Of a stretch of 33,506 nt of DNA, positions 15,750 through 24,218 are shown piece by piece; position 1 is the first letter of the stretch; every line of letters starts with the position of its first letter. The DNA comes from Bifidobacterium breve (GTDB lineage Bacteria; Cyanobacteriota; Cyanobacteriia; PCC-6307; Cyanobiaceae): NCBI GenBank assembly GCA_943325005.2, contig CALPNT020000009.1, positions 1 to 33,506 of the forward strand. Direction: 5' to 3'. The notes beneath the pieces are model-generated. The model was not told the DNA's origin. It saw nothing but the letters and a program-made list of their open reading frames with translations, and ran no database searches. The translations under genes were made by a program, and so were the position numbers.

Positions 15750-17045
15750 GTGGGTTTCCTTTTGGCGGCACTGCTAGGGCTCGGCATCGGCCTGCTGTTG
15801 CCGCGGCCGCGGAGCCCTGGCCGCCGGCCCTTCAACCGGCTGGAACGCACCCAGCTGATTCGCTGGCTCAACTCCAGCCCCAGTGGCTGGTTGATCGTCG
15901 ATCCGACCGACCAGGTGGTCCTGATCAATCACCGGGCCGAACGACTGCTGGATGTGCTTGGGGCGGCGTTGATGCACACACCGCCATTGACCCGGGTCTG
16001 CCCGGCACCGGAGCTGGCTGAGTTGATTCGTGATGCCCGCCTGCGCCAACGCACCCAGCGCCTGGAATGGCAGCGTTCAGGCCAGGAGCTGGTGCTCTTC
16101 GCTCTGCCCGGTGAGGGAGGCTGGGTGGCCCTGGTGCTGCAGAGCCGCCGCTCACTGGAAGCCCAGCTCGAACAGCAGGAGCGCTGGGTGAGCGATCTGG
16201 CCCACGAACTCAAAACCCCCTTGACAGCCCTGCTGCTGGTGGGAGACAGCCTGGCCGCCCACGTGAACAGCGGCAATGCCGTGCTGGTGGAACGCTTACA
16301 GCGGGAGCTACTGCGACTGCAGGAGCTGGTGGGCGACCTGCTGCAACTGTCCCGCCTGGAAAACACCCTGCCCCGCGATGGTCTGAGGCGCTCCGAGGTC
16401 GACCTGCCGCAGCTGGTGGAACAGGTGTGGCTCGGACTGCGGCCCCTGGCGGAGCAGCGCCAGATCCGGCTTGAGCTGAAGGTGGTCGACAACCGCCATG
16501 GCCAGGGCTTGAGCCAAGCCAACGGCGAAACCAAAGTCAACAGCCCAACCAAGCTCAACAGCGCAACCAGCGCCAGTGAACTGGGCCTCGGCCATTCCCA
16601 GGCAAACAGCCCTTCCGGTGAGACCAGCGGTGTTCAGGAGCACAGCCAGGCGCTTGAACACCACACCGCCTCCGGCAGCGACGACGCCATACGGATTCAG
16701 GGGGATGGGTCGCTGCTGCATCGCGCCCTGCTCAACCTGATCGACAACGCCCTGCGCTACAGCCCGGACGGGGGCTGTGTGTGGGTGCGGATTCAGTCCA
16801 CCGACCAGTGGTGCCTGCTGACGGTGCGGGACGAAGGGCCCGGACTCAGCGAGGAGGACCAGGAACGCCTGTTTGAGCGCTTCTACCGCGGCGACCCCTC
16901 CCGGGTGCGCAGTCGTCGGGGCGGCAGTGGTCTGGGCCTGGCGATCGTCCAGCAGATCGCCCTCACCCACGGCGGTCGCGTCCAGGCCGGCAACCATCCC
17001 GATGGTGGGGCTCGACTGGAACTGCTGCTACCGGTGGGAGGCTGA
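15750..17045 (+). CDS. phoR: Phosphate sensor histidine kinase PhoR/SphS
   Basis: A 431-residue sensor kinase starting at GTG, directly after the phoB stop (TGAGTG). One N-terminal hydrophobic segment (residues 2-17) anchors it. A PAS-like region follows (~35-130). HisKA holds the phospho-acceptor His152 in SDLAHELKTPL. The ATPase has the N box NLIDNALRYS (329-338), G1 DEGPGL (361-366) and G2 GGSGLGLAIV (391-400). It phosphorylates PhoB when phosphate is low. There is a polar Gln/Ser/Asn/Thr-rich insert of about 60 residues (~248-312) between HisKA and the N box, where PhoR proteins usually have the compact start of the ATPase fold. All catalytic motifs are kept. Confidence 0.88.
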   Translation: MGFLLAALLGLGIGLLLPRPRSPGRRPFNRLERTQLIRWLNSSPSGWLIVDPTDQVVLINHRAERLLDVLGAALMHTPPLTRVCPAPELAELIRDARLRQRTQRLEWQRSGQELVLFALPGEGGWVALVLQSRRSLEAQLEQQERWVSDLAHELKTPLTALLLVGDSLAAHVNSGNAVLVERLQRELLRLQELVGDLLQLSRLENTLPRDGLRRSEVDLPQLVEQVWLGLRPLAEQRQIRLELKVVDNRHGQGLSQANGETKVNSPTKLNSATSASELGLGHSQANSPSGETSGVQEHSQALEHHTASGSDDAIRIQGDGSLLHRALLNLIDNALRYSPDGGCVWVRIQSTDQWCLLTVRDEGPGLSEEDQERLFERFYRGDPSRVRSRRGGSGLGLAIVQQIALTHGGRVQAGNHPDGGARLELLLPVGG

Positions 17046-17077
17046 GGCGAGCGTTCCTCCAGTACCTGTTCAGCCCC

Positions 17078-18352
17078 ATGGCCCTCTCCGGCTCCGCCCC
17101 GCTGCACGCCTCCACAGAAGCTCAGGCTATTGCCACTCAACACCCACCCCTGCGGGAGGCTGAGCGGCTGGGGACTGTGCTCACCCCCGTGATCCCCCAG
17201 GTGGGCCAGCTGATGGCGCGCCGGCCAGGATGCCTGTCCCTGGCCCAGGGCATGGTGGGCTGGGGGCCGCCTGCCGAGGTGCGCCAGGCGCTGCGGCGGG
17301 CCCTGGACGCGGCCGATTCCGATCCCCACCGTGCCGCCGCACTCGATCGCTATGGCCCCATGGCGGGCGATCCGGCATTGCTCGCCGCCATCGACAGCGA
17401 ACTGGAAGGGCGTTGGGGCCTTGATCTCGCCAACAGCTCCCTGCTGGTGACGGCCGGCAGCAACATGGCCTTCAACGCCCTGGCCCAGGTGATCTGTGAT
17501 CCGGGTGATGAGGTGATCCTGCCGGCTCCCTATTACTTCAACCACGTCATGGCGGTTCAGCTGGCCGGGGGCCGGCCGATCACCCCCGCCGCCGGCCTGA
17601 TCCCCGATCCGAAGCTGTTGGCAGCAGCCATCACCCCCCGCACCCGGGCGATCGTGACGATCTCCCCCAACAATCCCAGCGGCGTCGTGATTCCTCCCGC
17701 CGTGCTGGCCGAGATCAATGCCCTGTGTGCCCAGCACGGCCTCTTTCACATCAGCGATGAGGCCTATGCCGTGTTCGTGCATGGCGAGGTGCCCCACTGG
17801 AGTCCGGGTTCCGCGGCCGGGGCCGGCGCCCACACGATCACGCTGCAATCGCTGTCGAAGTCCCATGGCATGGCCGGCTGGCGTCTCGGTTATGCCGCCG
17901 TGCCCAGCGCCTTGTTCGCCGCTCTGGCCAAGGTGCAGGACACGATCCTGATCTGTCCGCCAAGGCTGGTGCAGCAGGCCGCCATCGCCGCGCTCGGCTG
18001 TGGCTCCCCCTGGCTGGCGGAGCAACTCACAGCCCTGCGCCAACGCCGCAACCAGCTGCTGGCCGCCCTCCAGGCCGCCCAGGCCAAAGGCCTGGGCGCA
18101 CACCTGCTGGCGCCACCCGATGGGGCCTTCTATGGGCTGCTGGCGGTGGAAACAGCCCTCTCTGGCGAGGCCCTGATGGAGCGCCTGGTGCTGGACCATG
18201 GCGTGGCGACCCTTCCGGGCGAGAGTTTCGGACTGACGGCGGAGGCCGGACACGCAACCCTGCGGCTGAGCTACGGCCTGCTGGATCAACCGACGCTGGC
18301 CGAGGCCCTGGAGCGGCTGTGCCAAGGGCTGCTGGCCAGCGCCAAGGCCTGA
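17078..18352 (+). CDS. Class I/II PLP-dependent aminotransferase
   Basis: A 424-residue fold-type I aminotransferase. The PLP lysine is Lys261 in SLSKSHGMAGWRLGY. SPNNPSG (196-202) and the SDEAY block (226-230) are the cofactor-contacting signatures. An Arg in TLRLSYG near the C-terminus should bind the substrate carboxylate. It transfers amino groups between amino acids and 2-oxo acids; the substrate is not readable from the sequence. It starts 32 bp after phoR on the same strand and could be read from the same transcript. The ~22 residues before PPLREAERLG look like an extra leader, so the ATG at 17078 may be slightly upstream of the true start. Confidence 0.85.
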   Translation: MALSGSAPLHASTEAQAIATQHPPLREAERLGTVLTPVIPQVGQLMARRPGCLSLAQGMVGWGPPAEVRQALRRALDAADSDPHRAAALDRYGPMAGDPALLAAIDSELEGRWGLDLANSSLLVTAGSNMAFNALAQVICDPGDEVILPAPYYFNHVMAVQLAGGRPITPAAGLIPDPKLLAAAITPRTRAIVTISPNNPSGVVIPPAVLAEINALCAQHGLFHISDEAYAVFVHGEVPHWSPGSAAGAGAHTITLQSLSKSHGMAGWRLGYAAVPSALFAALAKVQDTILICPPRLVQQAAIAALGCGSPWLAEQLTALRQRRNQLLAALQAAQAKGLGAHLLAPPDGAFYGLLAVETALSGEALMERLVLDHGVATLPGESFGLTAEAGHATLRLSYGLLDQPTLAEALERLCQGLLASAKA

Positions 18353-18384
18353 GATCGAGCGCCCAGGGTCTGAGGTCCACCCTT

Positions 18385-18414
18385 CAGCCCTGATCAGCAT
18401 CTCGATCAGGGCTG
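18385..18414. terminator. Hairpin between convergent genes
   Basis: CAGCCCTGATC, an 8-base loop, then GATCAGGGCTG: a perfect 11-bp stem 33 bp after the aminotransferase stop and 74 bp beyond the end of the convergent TonB-like gene. No U-tract follows on either strand, so it may act as a factor-dependent or bidirectional terminator. Confidence 0.5.
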
Positions 18415-18487
18415 AGACTCCGGCCACAACGCCCGCTAGCTAGGCCGCCCCCATCAGCTATCGCCCCAACCCACAGGCCAGCACCCC

Positions 18488-19282
18488 CTAAGGCTTCGTG
18501 CTGGCTGGCTCTGAGTTGCCGTGCAGCAGTGCACGCCAGATCCAGAGGGTCTGGCCATCGGGCCAGAGCAACAGCAGCTGATCATCCAGGACCACCGCCA
18601 TTCTTTGGCCAGAACGGAGACCATCCTGGGCGGCATCAGCCAGGGGCAGTCGCCTGAGTTCAAGGCTCTCGGTTGGCGAGATCTGGCCCACCGCCGATGG
18701 GGGGACAACCACGGCCCGCTTCCAGAGCTGGCGCCAGGCGGCGGCGGCATCCCCCTGCGGGCGCTGCAGTTCTGGATCAGGTGGCAGCTCCAGCTCAGGG
18801 TTTCCGCCAAGCTCAGCCGCAGCGCCAAGGCCCTGCAACCGGCGGATCACAGCCAGGGCGGTGCCGGCGAACCCTGGGGTGAAAGCGGTGCTGTGGGCAG
18901 GGCGGGTGCCCCCGCCCTTGGGTAGCCGTGAACCACTGGCTTGAATCGAACCGCCCTGAACCCGGCTGGCCGGCTGGCGGCGCCCGGCCGGACTGGCGCT
19001 CCGGGGGCTCAGCAATTGCGGAGGCGGCAGGCTGCTCAGCGATGGCAGGCTGCTGAGTGGTGCCAACGCGGCGAGCTGCAGCGACTGCTCCAGCGGTTGG
19101 CGGCGACTGAACAGCAGCAGTTCGGGGCTGTCATCCGGCAGCTGCGGCTGGCTGGGCTGGAGCTGGCGCTGGACGCGCAGCTGGCGGTAAGAGAACCCCA
19201 GCAGATGGACCACCAGCGCCGCCAGCAAGGCGAGCCACAGGGACGAGGCAGGACCTAGCCGCTGCGGCAGCAACCGTTTCAT
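18488..19282 (-). CDS. TonB-like membrane-anchored periplasmic protein
   Basis: A 264-residue protein from ATG 19282, which overlaps the stop of the upstream exbD-like gene (ATGA). One N-terminal membrane helix (about 12-29: SSLWLALLAALVVHLLGF) carries a His in its C-terminal half, in a position recalling the His of TonB's helix. A Pro/Ser/Leu-rich periplasmic spacer follows (~45-125). The C-terminal ~100 residues appear folded but do not show the canonical TonB C-terminal YP-motif. With ExbB- and ExbD-like genes directly upstream, it is probably the energy-transducing partner of a Ton-type complex. Its receptor is unknown. A longer frame to 19351 exists but lies inside the upstream gene. Confidence 0.6.
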   Translation of the reverse strand: MKRLLPQRLGPASSLWLALLAALVVHLLGFSYRQLRVQRQLQPSQPQLPDDSPELLLFSRRQPLEQSLQLAALAPLSSLPSLSSLPPPQLLSPRSASPAGRRQPASRVQGGSIQASGSRLPKGGGTRPAHSTAFTPGFAGTALAVIRRLQGLGAAAELGGNPELELPPDPELQRPQGDAAAAWRQLWKRAVVVPPSAVGQISPTESLELRRLPLADAAQDGLRSGQRMAVVLDDQLLLLWPDGQTLWIWRALLHGNSEPASTKP

Positions 19283-19668
19283 GGCAGTTGCAGCTCCAGG
19301 GGCAGCGGACCGGTGTCCAACCGTGCCACCAACTGCTGCACAGCCCCCCATGGCACCTGGGGATCGCTCACCAGCCGCAAGCGCAGATCGCTGCGCTGCT
19401 GGGCCAGCCGCTTCAGCACCGCGGCCAGCTGCTGCGGTGCCACGGCATGGTTCCAGAGCCGTAGCTGTCCCCGGGAATCCAGCCGCAACAGAATCACCCC
19501 GGCACTGGCCGGGCGCTGCGCCAGGCGCTGAGGAACCACGCTGAGCGCCAGGGTCAGCAGGGCCAGACTGATGCCCATCAATCCCAGCGCCAAAGCCTCA
19601 ATCGCGTGGGGCTGGGCCACGACCGGGCCGGAGGCAGGGCCGTTGAAGGGGAGTTGGGGGTGGATCAT
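19279..19668 (-). CDS. ExbD/TolR-like protein (second copy)
   Basis: A 129-residue protein. One membrane helix (about 21-45) is followed by a periplasmic ExbD/TolR-type fold, with VILLRLDSRGQLRLW, an amphipathic helix and LRLRLVSDPQVPWGAVQQLV. In canonical ExbD the helix begins P-L-I-D, with an essential proton-path Asp. Here the matching stretch is HAIE (21-24), so Glu replaces Asp. It overlaps both neighbours by 4 bp (ATGA). With ExbB it would form a proton-driven motor. Confidence 0.7.
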   Translation of the reverse strand: MIHPQLPFNGPASGPVVAQPHAIEALALGLMGISLALLTLALSVVPQRLAQRPASAGVILLRLDSRGQLRLWNHAVAPQQLAAVLKRLAQQRSDLRLRLVSDPQVPWGAVQQLVARLDTGPLPLELQLP

Positions 19669-20021
19669 CGCCCTGGTTGCGGCGGCAGTTCCAGCAGCAC
19701 CGGGCCCGATCCGAGCGAACGCAACCAGCGCAACGAGGAGGAGATGTCGCCGATCGGCAGGGCCGCCGACGGCAGATAGTGCACAGCCACCCTGCCTCCC
19801 TGGTGGCGGAGCAAAGCGGCCAGCCGATTGGTTTCAATCGCTTGACCGCCGAGATGCCAGCGCTTGCCTGGGGCTTCCACCAGCCACAGGGAGGTGCCCC
19901 CATCCCTGCTGAGCAGGGGCCGCGACCGGGGGATCCGTTCGCGGGCGATCTCCGGCAGGGCGGCCACAGCCCCACAGACCAGCAGGGTGAATCCCACCAG
20001 ACATTGCAGCGCCAGACTCAT
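19665..20021 (-). CDS. ExbD/TolR-like protein (first copy), no acidic residue in the membrane helix
   Basis: A 118-residue protein from ATG 20021, overlapping the exbB stop by 4 bp. The membrane helix spans about 3-22 (LALQCLVGFTLLVCGAVAAL) and has no Asp or Glu, although canonical ExbD needs an Asp there. The periplasmic part resembles ExbD: SLWLVEAPGKRWHLGG, then TNRLAALLRHQGGRVAVHYL and a last GPVLLELP strand. It may be a structural partner of the Glu-bearing copy downstream. Assignment rests on fold-like pattern and position. Confidence 0.6.
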   Translation of the reverse strand: MSLALQCLVGFTLLVCGAVAALPEIARERIPRSRPLLSRDGGTSLWLVEAPGKRWHLGGQAIETNRLAALLRHQGGRVAVHYLPSAALPIGDISSSLRWLRSLGSGPVLLELPPQPGR

Positions 20022-20530
20022 GGATGGGCCGGCTCCAACAGGCGTCGTAGCGGCCGCTCCAGCTCGCCGATCTGCCAGTGACGCAGCCCCTGGTTCAGCG
20101 ACAAGGTGGTGGTGGCCACCAGGCTGACGATCAGACCCAGGGCCGTGCTGATCAGCACCTCGCCGTAGCCCTGAAGACTGGTCCCGGCGGGCAGGAGCAG
20201 CTGGGGCCCGAGACTGGAAAGCACCTGCATCAGGCCGATCACGGTACCGATCAGCCCCAGCAGCGGGGCGATCACGATGGCGGCCTGCAGCAGCGGTTCG
20301 CCAAAGCGGATCTCCCGATCCCAGTCTTCAAGCTGATGACGCGCCTCTGTGGGGGCTGTCTCCAGCTGGAACCGCCACTGCTGGCGGCGCAACGATCGCC
20401 TACGGAACCACTGCAGCCACCAACGGCAACGGTCGAAACACACCGTGAGCACAGCGATCGATACGAGCAACAGCAGCACACCGATCGGGCCACTCACCCC
20501 GGGGATCAGTCCATGGGAGGCGCTATTCAA
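20018..20530 (-). CDS. exbB: ExbB/TolQ/MotA-family proton channel protein
   Basis: About 170 residues from TTG 20530; GTG 20497 (159 residues) is an alternative, and no ATG fits. The open frame continues far upstream, but only as antisense of cysK. Three membrane helices lie at about 13-35, 79-101 and 124-146. The MotA/TolQ/ExbB core is clear: APLLGLIGTVIGLMQVL (88-104) and GYGEVLISTALGLIVSLVAT (121-140). Thr96 and Thr129 match the two channel threonines of E. coli ExbB. It is shorter than E. coli ExbB (244 residues), lacking most of the N-terminal region. It is the first gene of a four-gene cassette with 4-bp overlaps and diverges from cysK. Confidence 0.8.
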   Translation of the reverse strand: MNSASHGLIPGVSGPIGVLLLLVSIAVLTVCFDRCRWWLQWFRRRSLRRQQWRFQLETAPTEARHQLEDWDREIRFGEPLLQAAIVIAPLLGLIGTVIGLMQVLSSLGPQLLLPAGTSLQGYGEVLISTALGLIVSLVATTTLSLNQGLRHWQIGELERPLRRLLEPAHP

Positions 20531-20689
20531 GGGCGATCTCGGCTTGGCAGCTGCCAAGGATGGTATGAGTTCGGATCGGCCAAGGCCTGTGTTCCGAGCG
20601 CTTGACAGCCAGGAAGGACTGGTCTTTCTTCTGTCGCTGACTAGGGTGCCGGCAGGATTGCTCCCACTCCTGCGTCCCCCCGTGACCCG

Positions 20690-21670
20690 ATGAGCTCCAT
20701 CTATCCCGACAACAGCCTCAGCATCGGCCGCACGCCCCTGGTGCAACTCAACCGGGTGACCGAAGGCTGTGGGGCGCGGGTGCTGGCCAAGATCGAAGGG
20801 CGCAATCCGGCCTACTCGGTGAAGTGCCGCATCGGTGCGGCGATGATCTGGCAGGCCGAGAAGGACGGACTCCTCGGCCCCGGCAAGGAACTGATCGAAC
20901 CCACGAGCGGCAATACCGGCATCGCCCTGGCCTTTGTGGCAGCGGCCCGCGGCATTCCGGTCACATTGACCATGCCCGAAACGATGAGCCTGGAGCGGCG
21001 CAAGCTGCTCACCGCCTACGGCGCCCAGCTCGTGCTCACCGAAGGTCGGCTGGGCATGAGCGGTGCCATCGCCGCCGCCCGGGAGCTGGCCGACACCGAT
21101 CCCGAGCGCTATGTGCTGCTGCAGCAGTTCATGAATCCAGCCAACCCGCGCATCCATCACGACACCACCGGTCCTGAGATCTGGCAGGACACCGAAGGGC
21201 AGGTGGACGTGCTGGTGGCCGGTGTGGGCACCGGCGGCACGATCACCGGCGTCAGCCGCTACATCAAGACCACCCTGGGCAAACCCCTGGTGACGGTGGC
21301 CGTGGAACCGACCAACAGTCCGGTGATCCGCCAGACGATCAGTGGCGAAGCGCTCAAGCCCGGTCCCCACAAAATCCAGGGCATCGGCGCCGGCTTCGTG
21401 CCGCAAAATCTCGATCTTGCGTTGCTTGATCGGGTGGAGAATGCCAGCGATGAGGAGGCCGTGACGATGGCGCGTCGGTTGATGAAGGAGGAGGGAATTC
21501 TGGCGGGAATCTCCTGCGGTGCCGCCACGGCGGTGGCCGTGCGACTGGCCCGGGAGGAGTCCTATCGGGGCAAGACGATCGTGGTGGTGCTGCCCGATTC
21601 CGGCGAGCGCTATCTGAGTTCAGTGCTGTTTGAAGGCGTGTTCAATGAGCGCGGCCTCGCCGCCGTGTGA
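20690..21670 (+). CDS. cysK: Cysteine synthase A (O-acetylserine sulfhydrylase)
   Basis: A 326-residue PLP enzyme of the cysteine synthase family, making cysteine from O-acetylserine and sulfide. The cofactor lysine is Lys45 in [11 protein letters not shown]. The substrate loop is [11 protein letters not shown] (about 70-80). The phosphate-binding GTGGT loop lies in [12 protein letters not shown]. The C-terminal block [13 protein letters not shown] is typical of CysK. The length fits plant and bacterial CysK (about 310-325). The ATG at 20690 has no clear ribosome site. It is divergent from the exbB cassette with a 159-bp shared upstream region. The sulfur-supply role goes with the glutathione genes nearby, though they are not in one operon. 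Confidence 0.93.
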   Translation: MSSIYPDNSLSIGRTPLVQLNRVTEGCGARVLAKIEGRNPAYSVKCRIGAAMIWQAEKDGLLGPGKELIEPTSGNTGIALAFVAAARGIPVTLTMPETMSLERRKLLTAYGAQLVLTEGRLGMSGAIAAARELADTDPERYVLLQQFMNPANPRIHHDTTGPEIWQDTEGQVDVLVAGVGTGGTITGVSRYIKTTLGKPLVTVAVEPTNSPVIRQTISGEALKPGPHKIQGIGAGFVPQNLDLALLDRVENASDEEAVTMARRLMKEEGILAGISCGAATAVAVRLAREESYRGKTIVVVLPDSGERYLSSVLFEGVFNERGLAAV

Positions 21671-21837
21671 ACCGGATTGGGCCGCGGTGGGAATGGAGCC
21701 CATTCACCACAATTCCAGGCCGAGTCTTGAGCTGAGCAGGGGCCATCTTCCTGTCCGGAGCCGATGACCCAGTGATGGGCGATACAGATTGAATGGTCCT
21801 GCTCCTTTGGGATGGGATCGGTAAATTCTGATTCTCC

Positions 21838-22119
21838 ATGGCTAACTACACGATCACGCTCAAAGATGGCGCCAGCTTCACCTGCGCCGACGACACCTAC
21901 ATCCTCGATGCCGCCGAGGAACAAGGAATTGATCTGCCCTATTCCTGCCGGGCTGGAGCCTGCAGCACCTGTGCTGGCAAAATCCTGGCCGGCAGTGTGG
22001 ATCAATCAGATCAGAGCTTCCTCGACGACGATCAGATTGCCGCTGGATTCGCCCTGCTCTGTGTGAGCTATCCCATGACCGACTGCACCATCCAGCCCGA
22101 GGTTGAAGACGAACTCTGA
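21838..22119 (+). CDS. petF: Plant-type [2Fe-2S] ferredoxin
   Basis: A 93-residue photosynthetic-type ferredoxin. The cluster ligands are Cys37, Cys42, Cys45 and Cys75, in CRAGACSTC and LLCVSYP. The classic block [12 protein letters not shown] is present. It carries electrons from photosystem I to FNR, nitrite reductase and thioredoxin reductase in the cytosol. It has two extra cysteines (16 and 83) and is slightly shorter than most PetF (about 97-99). It converges tail-to-tail with the glutathione reductase gene, with 6 bp between the stop codons. Confidence 0.92.
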   Translation: MANYTITLKDGASFTCADDTYILDAAEEQGIDLPYSCRAGACSTCAGKILAGSVDQSDQSFLDDDQIAAGFALLCVSYPMTDCTIQPEVEDEL

Positions 22120-22132
22120 AGAGCTTCAGTTC
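22109..22132. terminator. Hairpin containing both convergent stop codons
   Basis: CTGAAG-AG-CTTCAG (22116-22129) is a perfect 6-bp stem. The ferredoxin TGA (22117-22119) and the minus-strand stop of gor (22126-22128) both lie in the stem. No T-tract is present, so termination is only plausible. Confidence 0.4.
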
Positions 22133-23496
22133 GGCATGGTCACGAACTCCTCGGCCACCGAGGGATGCAGGGCCATGGTGCGGTCGAAGTCGGCCTTGGT
22201 GGCCCCCATACCGAGGGCGATCGCCGCCATCTGAATGATCTCAGCGCTGTGATCGCCCACCATGTGCGCCCCCAGAATCCGGCCACTGCCGGTTTCGACC
22301 ACCAGCTTGAGCAACACCTTCCCCCCCCGCTGCGGCAGGGCCTGGGCCATGGAACGGAACCGGGCACGGTGCACGGTCACGCCCTCGCTGCCATAACGCT
22401 CCAGGGCCTCCTCTTCCCCCAGTCCCACCGAGGCCAGCTCCGGCTGGGTGAACACGGCACTGGCCACCAGGCTGTAGTCCACCTGCCGGGGGCGATTGCC
22501 GTAGACGCTGTCGGCGAAAGCCCTGCCCTCATCCACCGCCACCGGGGTGAGGTTGATGCGGTCGGTCACATCGCCCACCGCATGGAGATGGGCCACGTTG
22601 GTGCGCTGGTCAGCATCCACGGGAATGCGCCCGCTCGCGTGCTCCACGCCGGCCGCTTCCAGGTTCAGACCCTCTAGAAACGGACGACGCCCGGTGGCCA
22701 GCAACACCCCGCCGCACGCCAACACGGCGCCGGAATCGGTCTTCAGTCTCAGGTTGCCAGGCTCGCCTTCAATCGCGGCCGGGCTCTGGCCGAAGCGAAC
22801 ATCGATGCCTTCAGCCGCCATACCCTCCAGCACCAAGGCGGAGGCTTCCCGATCGAAGCCACGCAACAGGTGGTCGCCCCGCACCAGCTGGGTCACGGCC
22901 ACCCCCAACCCCCGCAAGATGCCGGCGAATTCGCAAGCGATGTAGCCAGCTCCCACCACCACCACACTCTCGGGGAAGGTCGTCAGCTCGAACAGGTCGT
23001 CGCTGACCCATCCCAGCTCCGCACCAGGGATGGGCGGGCGCTGGGGGCGGCCGCCCACGGCGATCAGGATGCGCTCACCACGCAGGCGCCGGCTGTCGCC
23101 GCTGCTGTCTGTGACGAGCAGATGGTGGGGATCCTCAAAGCGCCCCCAACCGCTGATCAGCTGCACGCCGGACTTCTGCAACCCGCCGATATGGAGCTGG
23201 TTGAGGCGATCCACCTCGGCACGCACATGGGCCAGCAACAGCGCAGTGTCACAGCGGAAGGGAGTCGCGGCTCCCTCCAGAATCCAGCCATAGCTGGCCG
23301 CATCGGCCAAGTGATGGCCGTAGGCCGATCCATACACCAACAACTTCTTGGGCACGCAGCCGCGGATCACACAGGTGCCGCCCACCCGGTCACCCTCCAA
23401 AATCGCCACCTTGGCGCCATAGGAGGCCGCTCGCTTGGCGGCGGCAAGCCCCCCTGAGCCGGCGCCGATCACGATCAGATCGAAGCTGTCATCCAT
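22126..23496 (-). CDS. gor: Glutathione-disulfide reductase
   Basis: A 456-residue flavoprotein disulfide reductase. It has the FAD-binding GAGSGG (11-16), the redox-active pair Cys42/Cys47 in GGTCVIRGCVPKKL, the pyridine-nucleotide fold GAGYIACEFAG, a second FAD contact in LHAVGDVTDRINLTPVA, and the C-terminal catalytic His444 in ALHPSVAEEF. It reduces glutathione disulfide in the cytosol. The RGCVPKK and LHPS/AEEF patterns separate it from lipoamide dehydrogenase and mercuric reductase. ATG 23496 is chosen; a longer frame to 23553 adds 19 residues without conserved sequence. Confidence 0.92.
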   Translation of the reverse strand: MDDSFDLIVIGAGSGGLAAAKRAASYGAKVAILEGDRVGGTCVIRGCVPKKLLVYGSAYGHHLADAASYGWILEGAATPFRCDTALLLAHVRAEVDRLNQLHIGGLQKSGVQLISGWGRFEDPHHLLVTDSSGDSRRLRGERILIAVGGRPQRPPIPGAELGWVSDDLFELTTFPESVVVVGAGYIACEFAGILRGLGVAVTQLVRGDHLLRGFDREASALVLEGMAAEGIDVRFGQSPAAIEGEPGNLRLKTDSGAVLACGGVLLATGRRPFLEGLNLEAAGVEHASGRIPVDADQRTNVAHLHAVGDVTDRINLTPVAVDEGRAFADSVYGNRPRQVDYSLVASAVFTQPELASVGLGEEEALERYGSEGVTVHRARFRSMAQALPQRGGKVLLKLVVETGSGRILGAHMVGDHSAEIIQMAAIALGMGATKADFDRTMALHPSVAEEFVTMPN

Positions 23497-23867
23497 GGCG
23501 GCGATACGGGGGAGGAGCAACGTGGGTAGGAGAGGGTTGCGCATGGAAGCCAAGCGCTGATTTTGCTGCCTTTGGGTACCGGATGAGGTTCAAAGACTGA
23601 TCTTCAGCCGAGACGCTGGAGCCGGCCAGATCGCCACGGCCCTCGGACACGATCGCTTGCAAGCCGATGGAGATCCTGGCCATCGGTGGCTGGTTGGAGC
23701 CTGGGATTGGCTTCGAGCTTGGCTTGCCCTCCATTCTGCTCCCTCCAGAGCGACCCATCAGCAGGGTCAGGAGCGGCCAGAAAAAAGCCTCCCAGGGTTC
23801 TGGGAGGCGCGAAGAGTCTGCCCCGTGGGACTCGACTGACTAGCGTGACGCTGCTCCGAAGCGGTCT
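23497..23867. other. Intergenic region with the PII terminator
   Basis: This lies upstream of the minus-strand gor gene and downstream of the minus-strand PII gene. It contains the terminator at 23781-23808. The remaining ~280 bp should hold the gor promoter. No gene is supported. Confidence 0.4.
23781..23808 (-). terminator. Rho-independent terminator of the amt-PII operon
   Basis: On the minus strand GCCTCCCAG, a 4-base loop, CTGGGAGGC and then six T: a 9-bp perfect stem with a U-tract, 60 bp after the PII stop. Confidence 0.9.
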
Positions 23868-24212
<345 letters not shown>

Positions 24213-24218
24213 TCAGCC

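Noticed and set aside
16883-18427. A 514-codon minus-strand frame opposite the aminotransferase
   Set aside because: It is rich in Gln, Gly and His typical of reverse-strand frames, and the plus strand encodes a complete aminotransferase.
20018-21406. A 462-codon minus-strand frame ending in ExbB
   Set aside because: Only the last ~170 codons match ExbB; the first ~290 are antisense to cysK.
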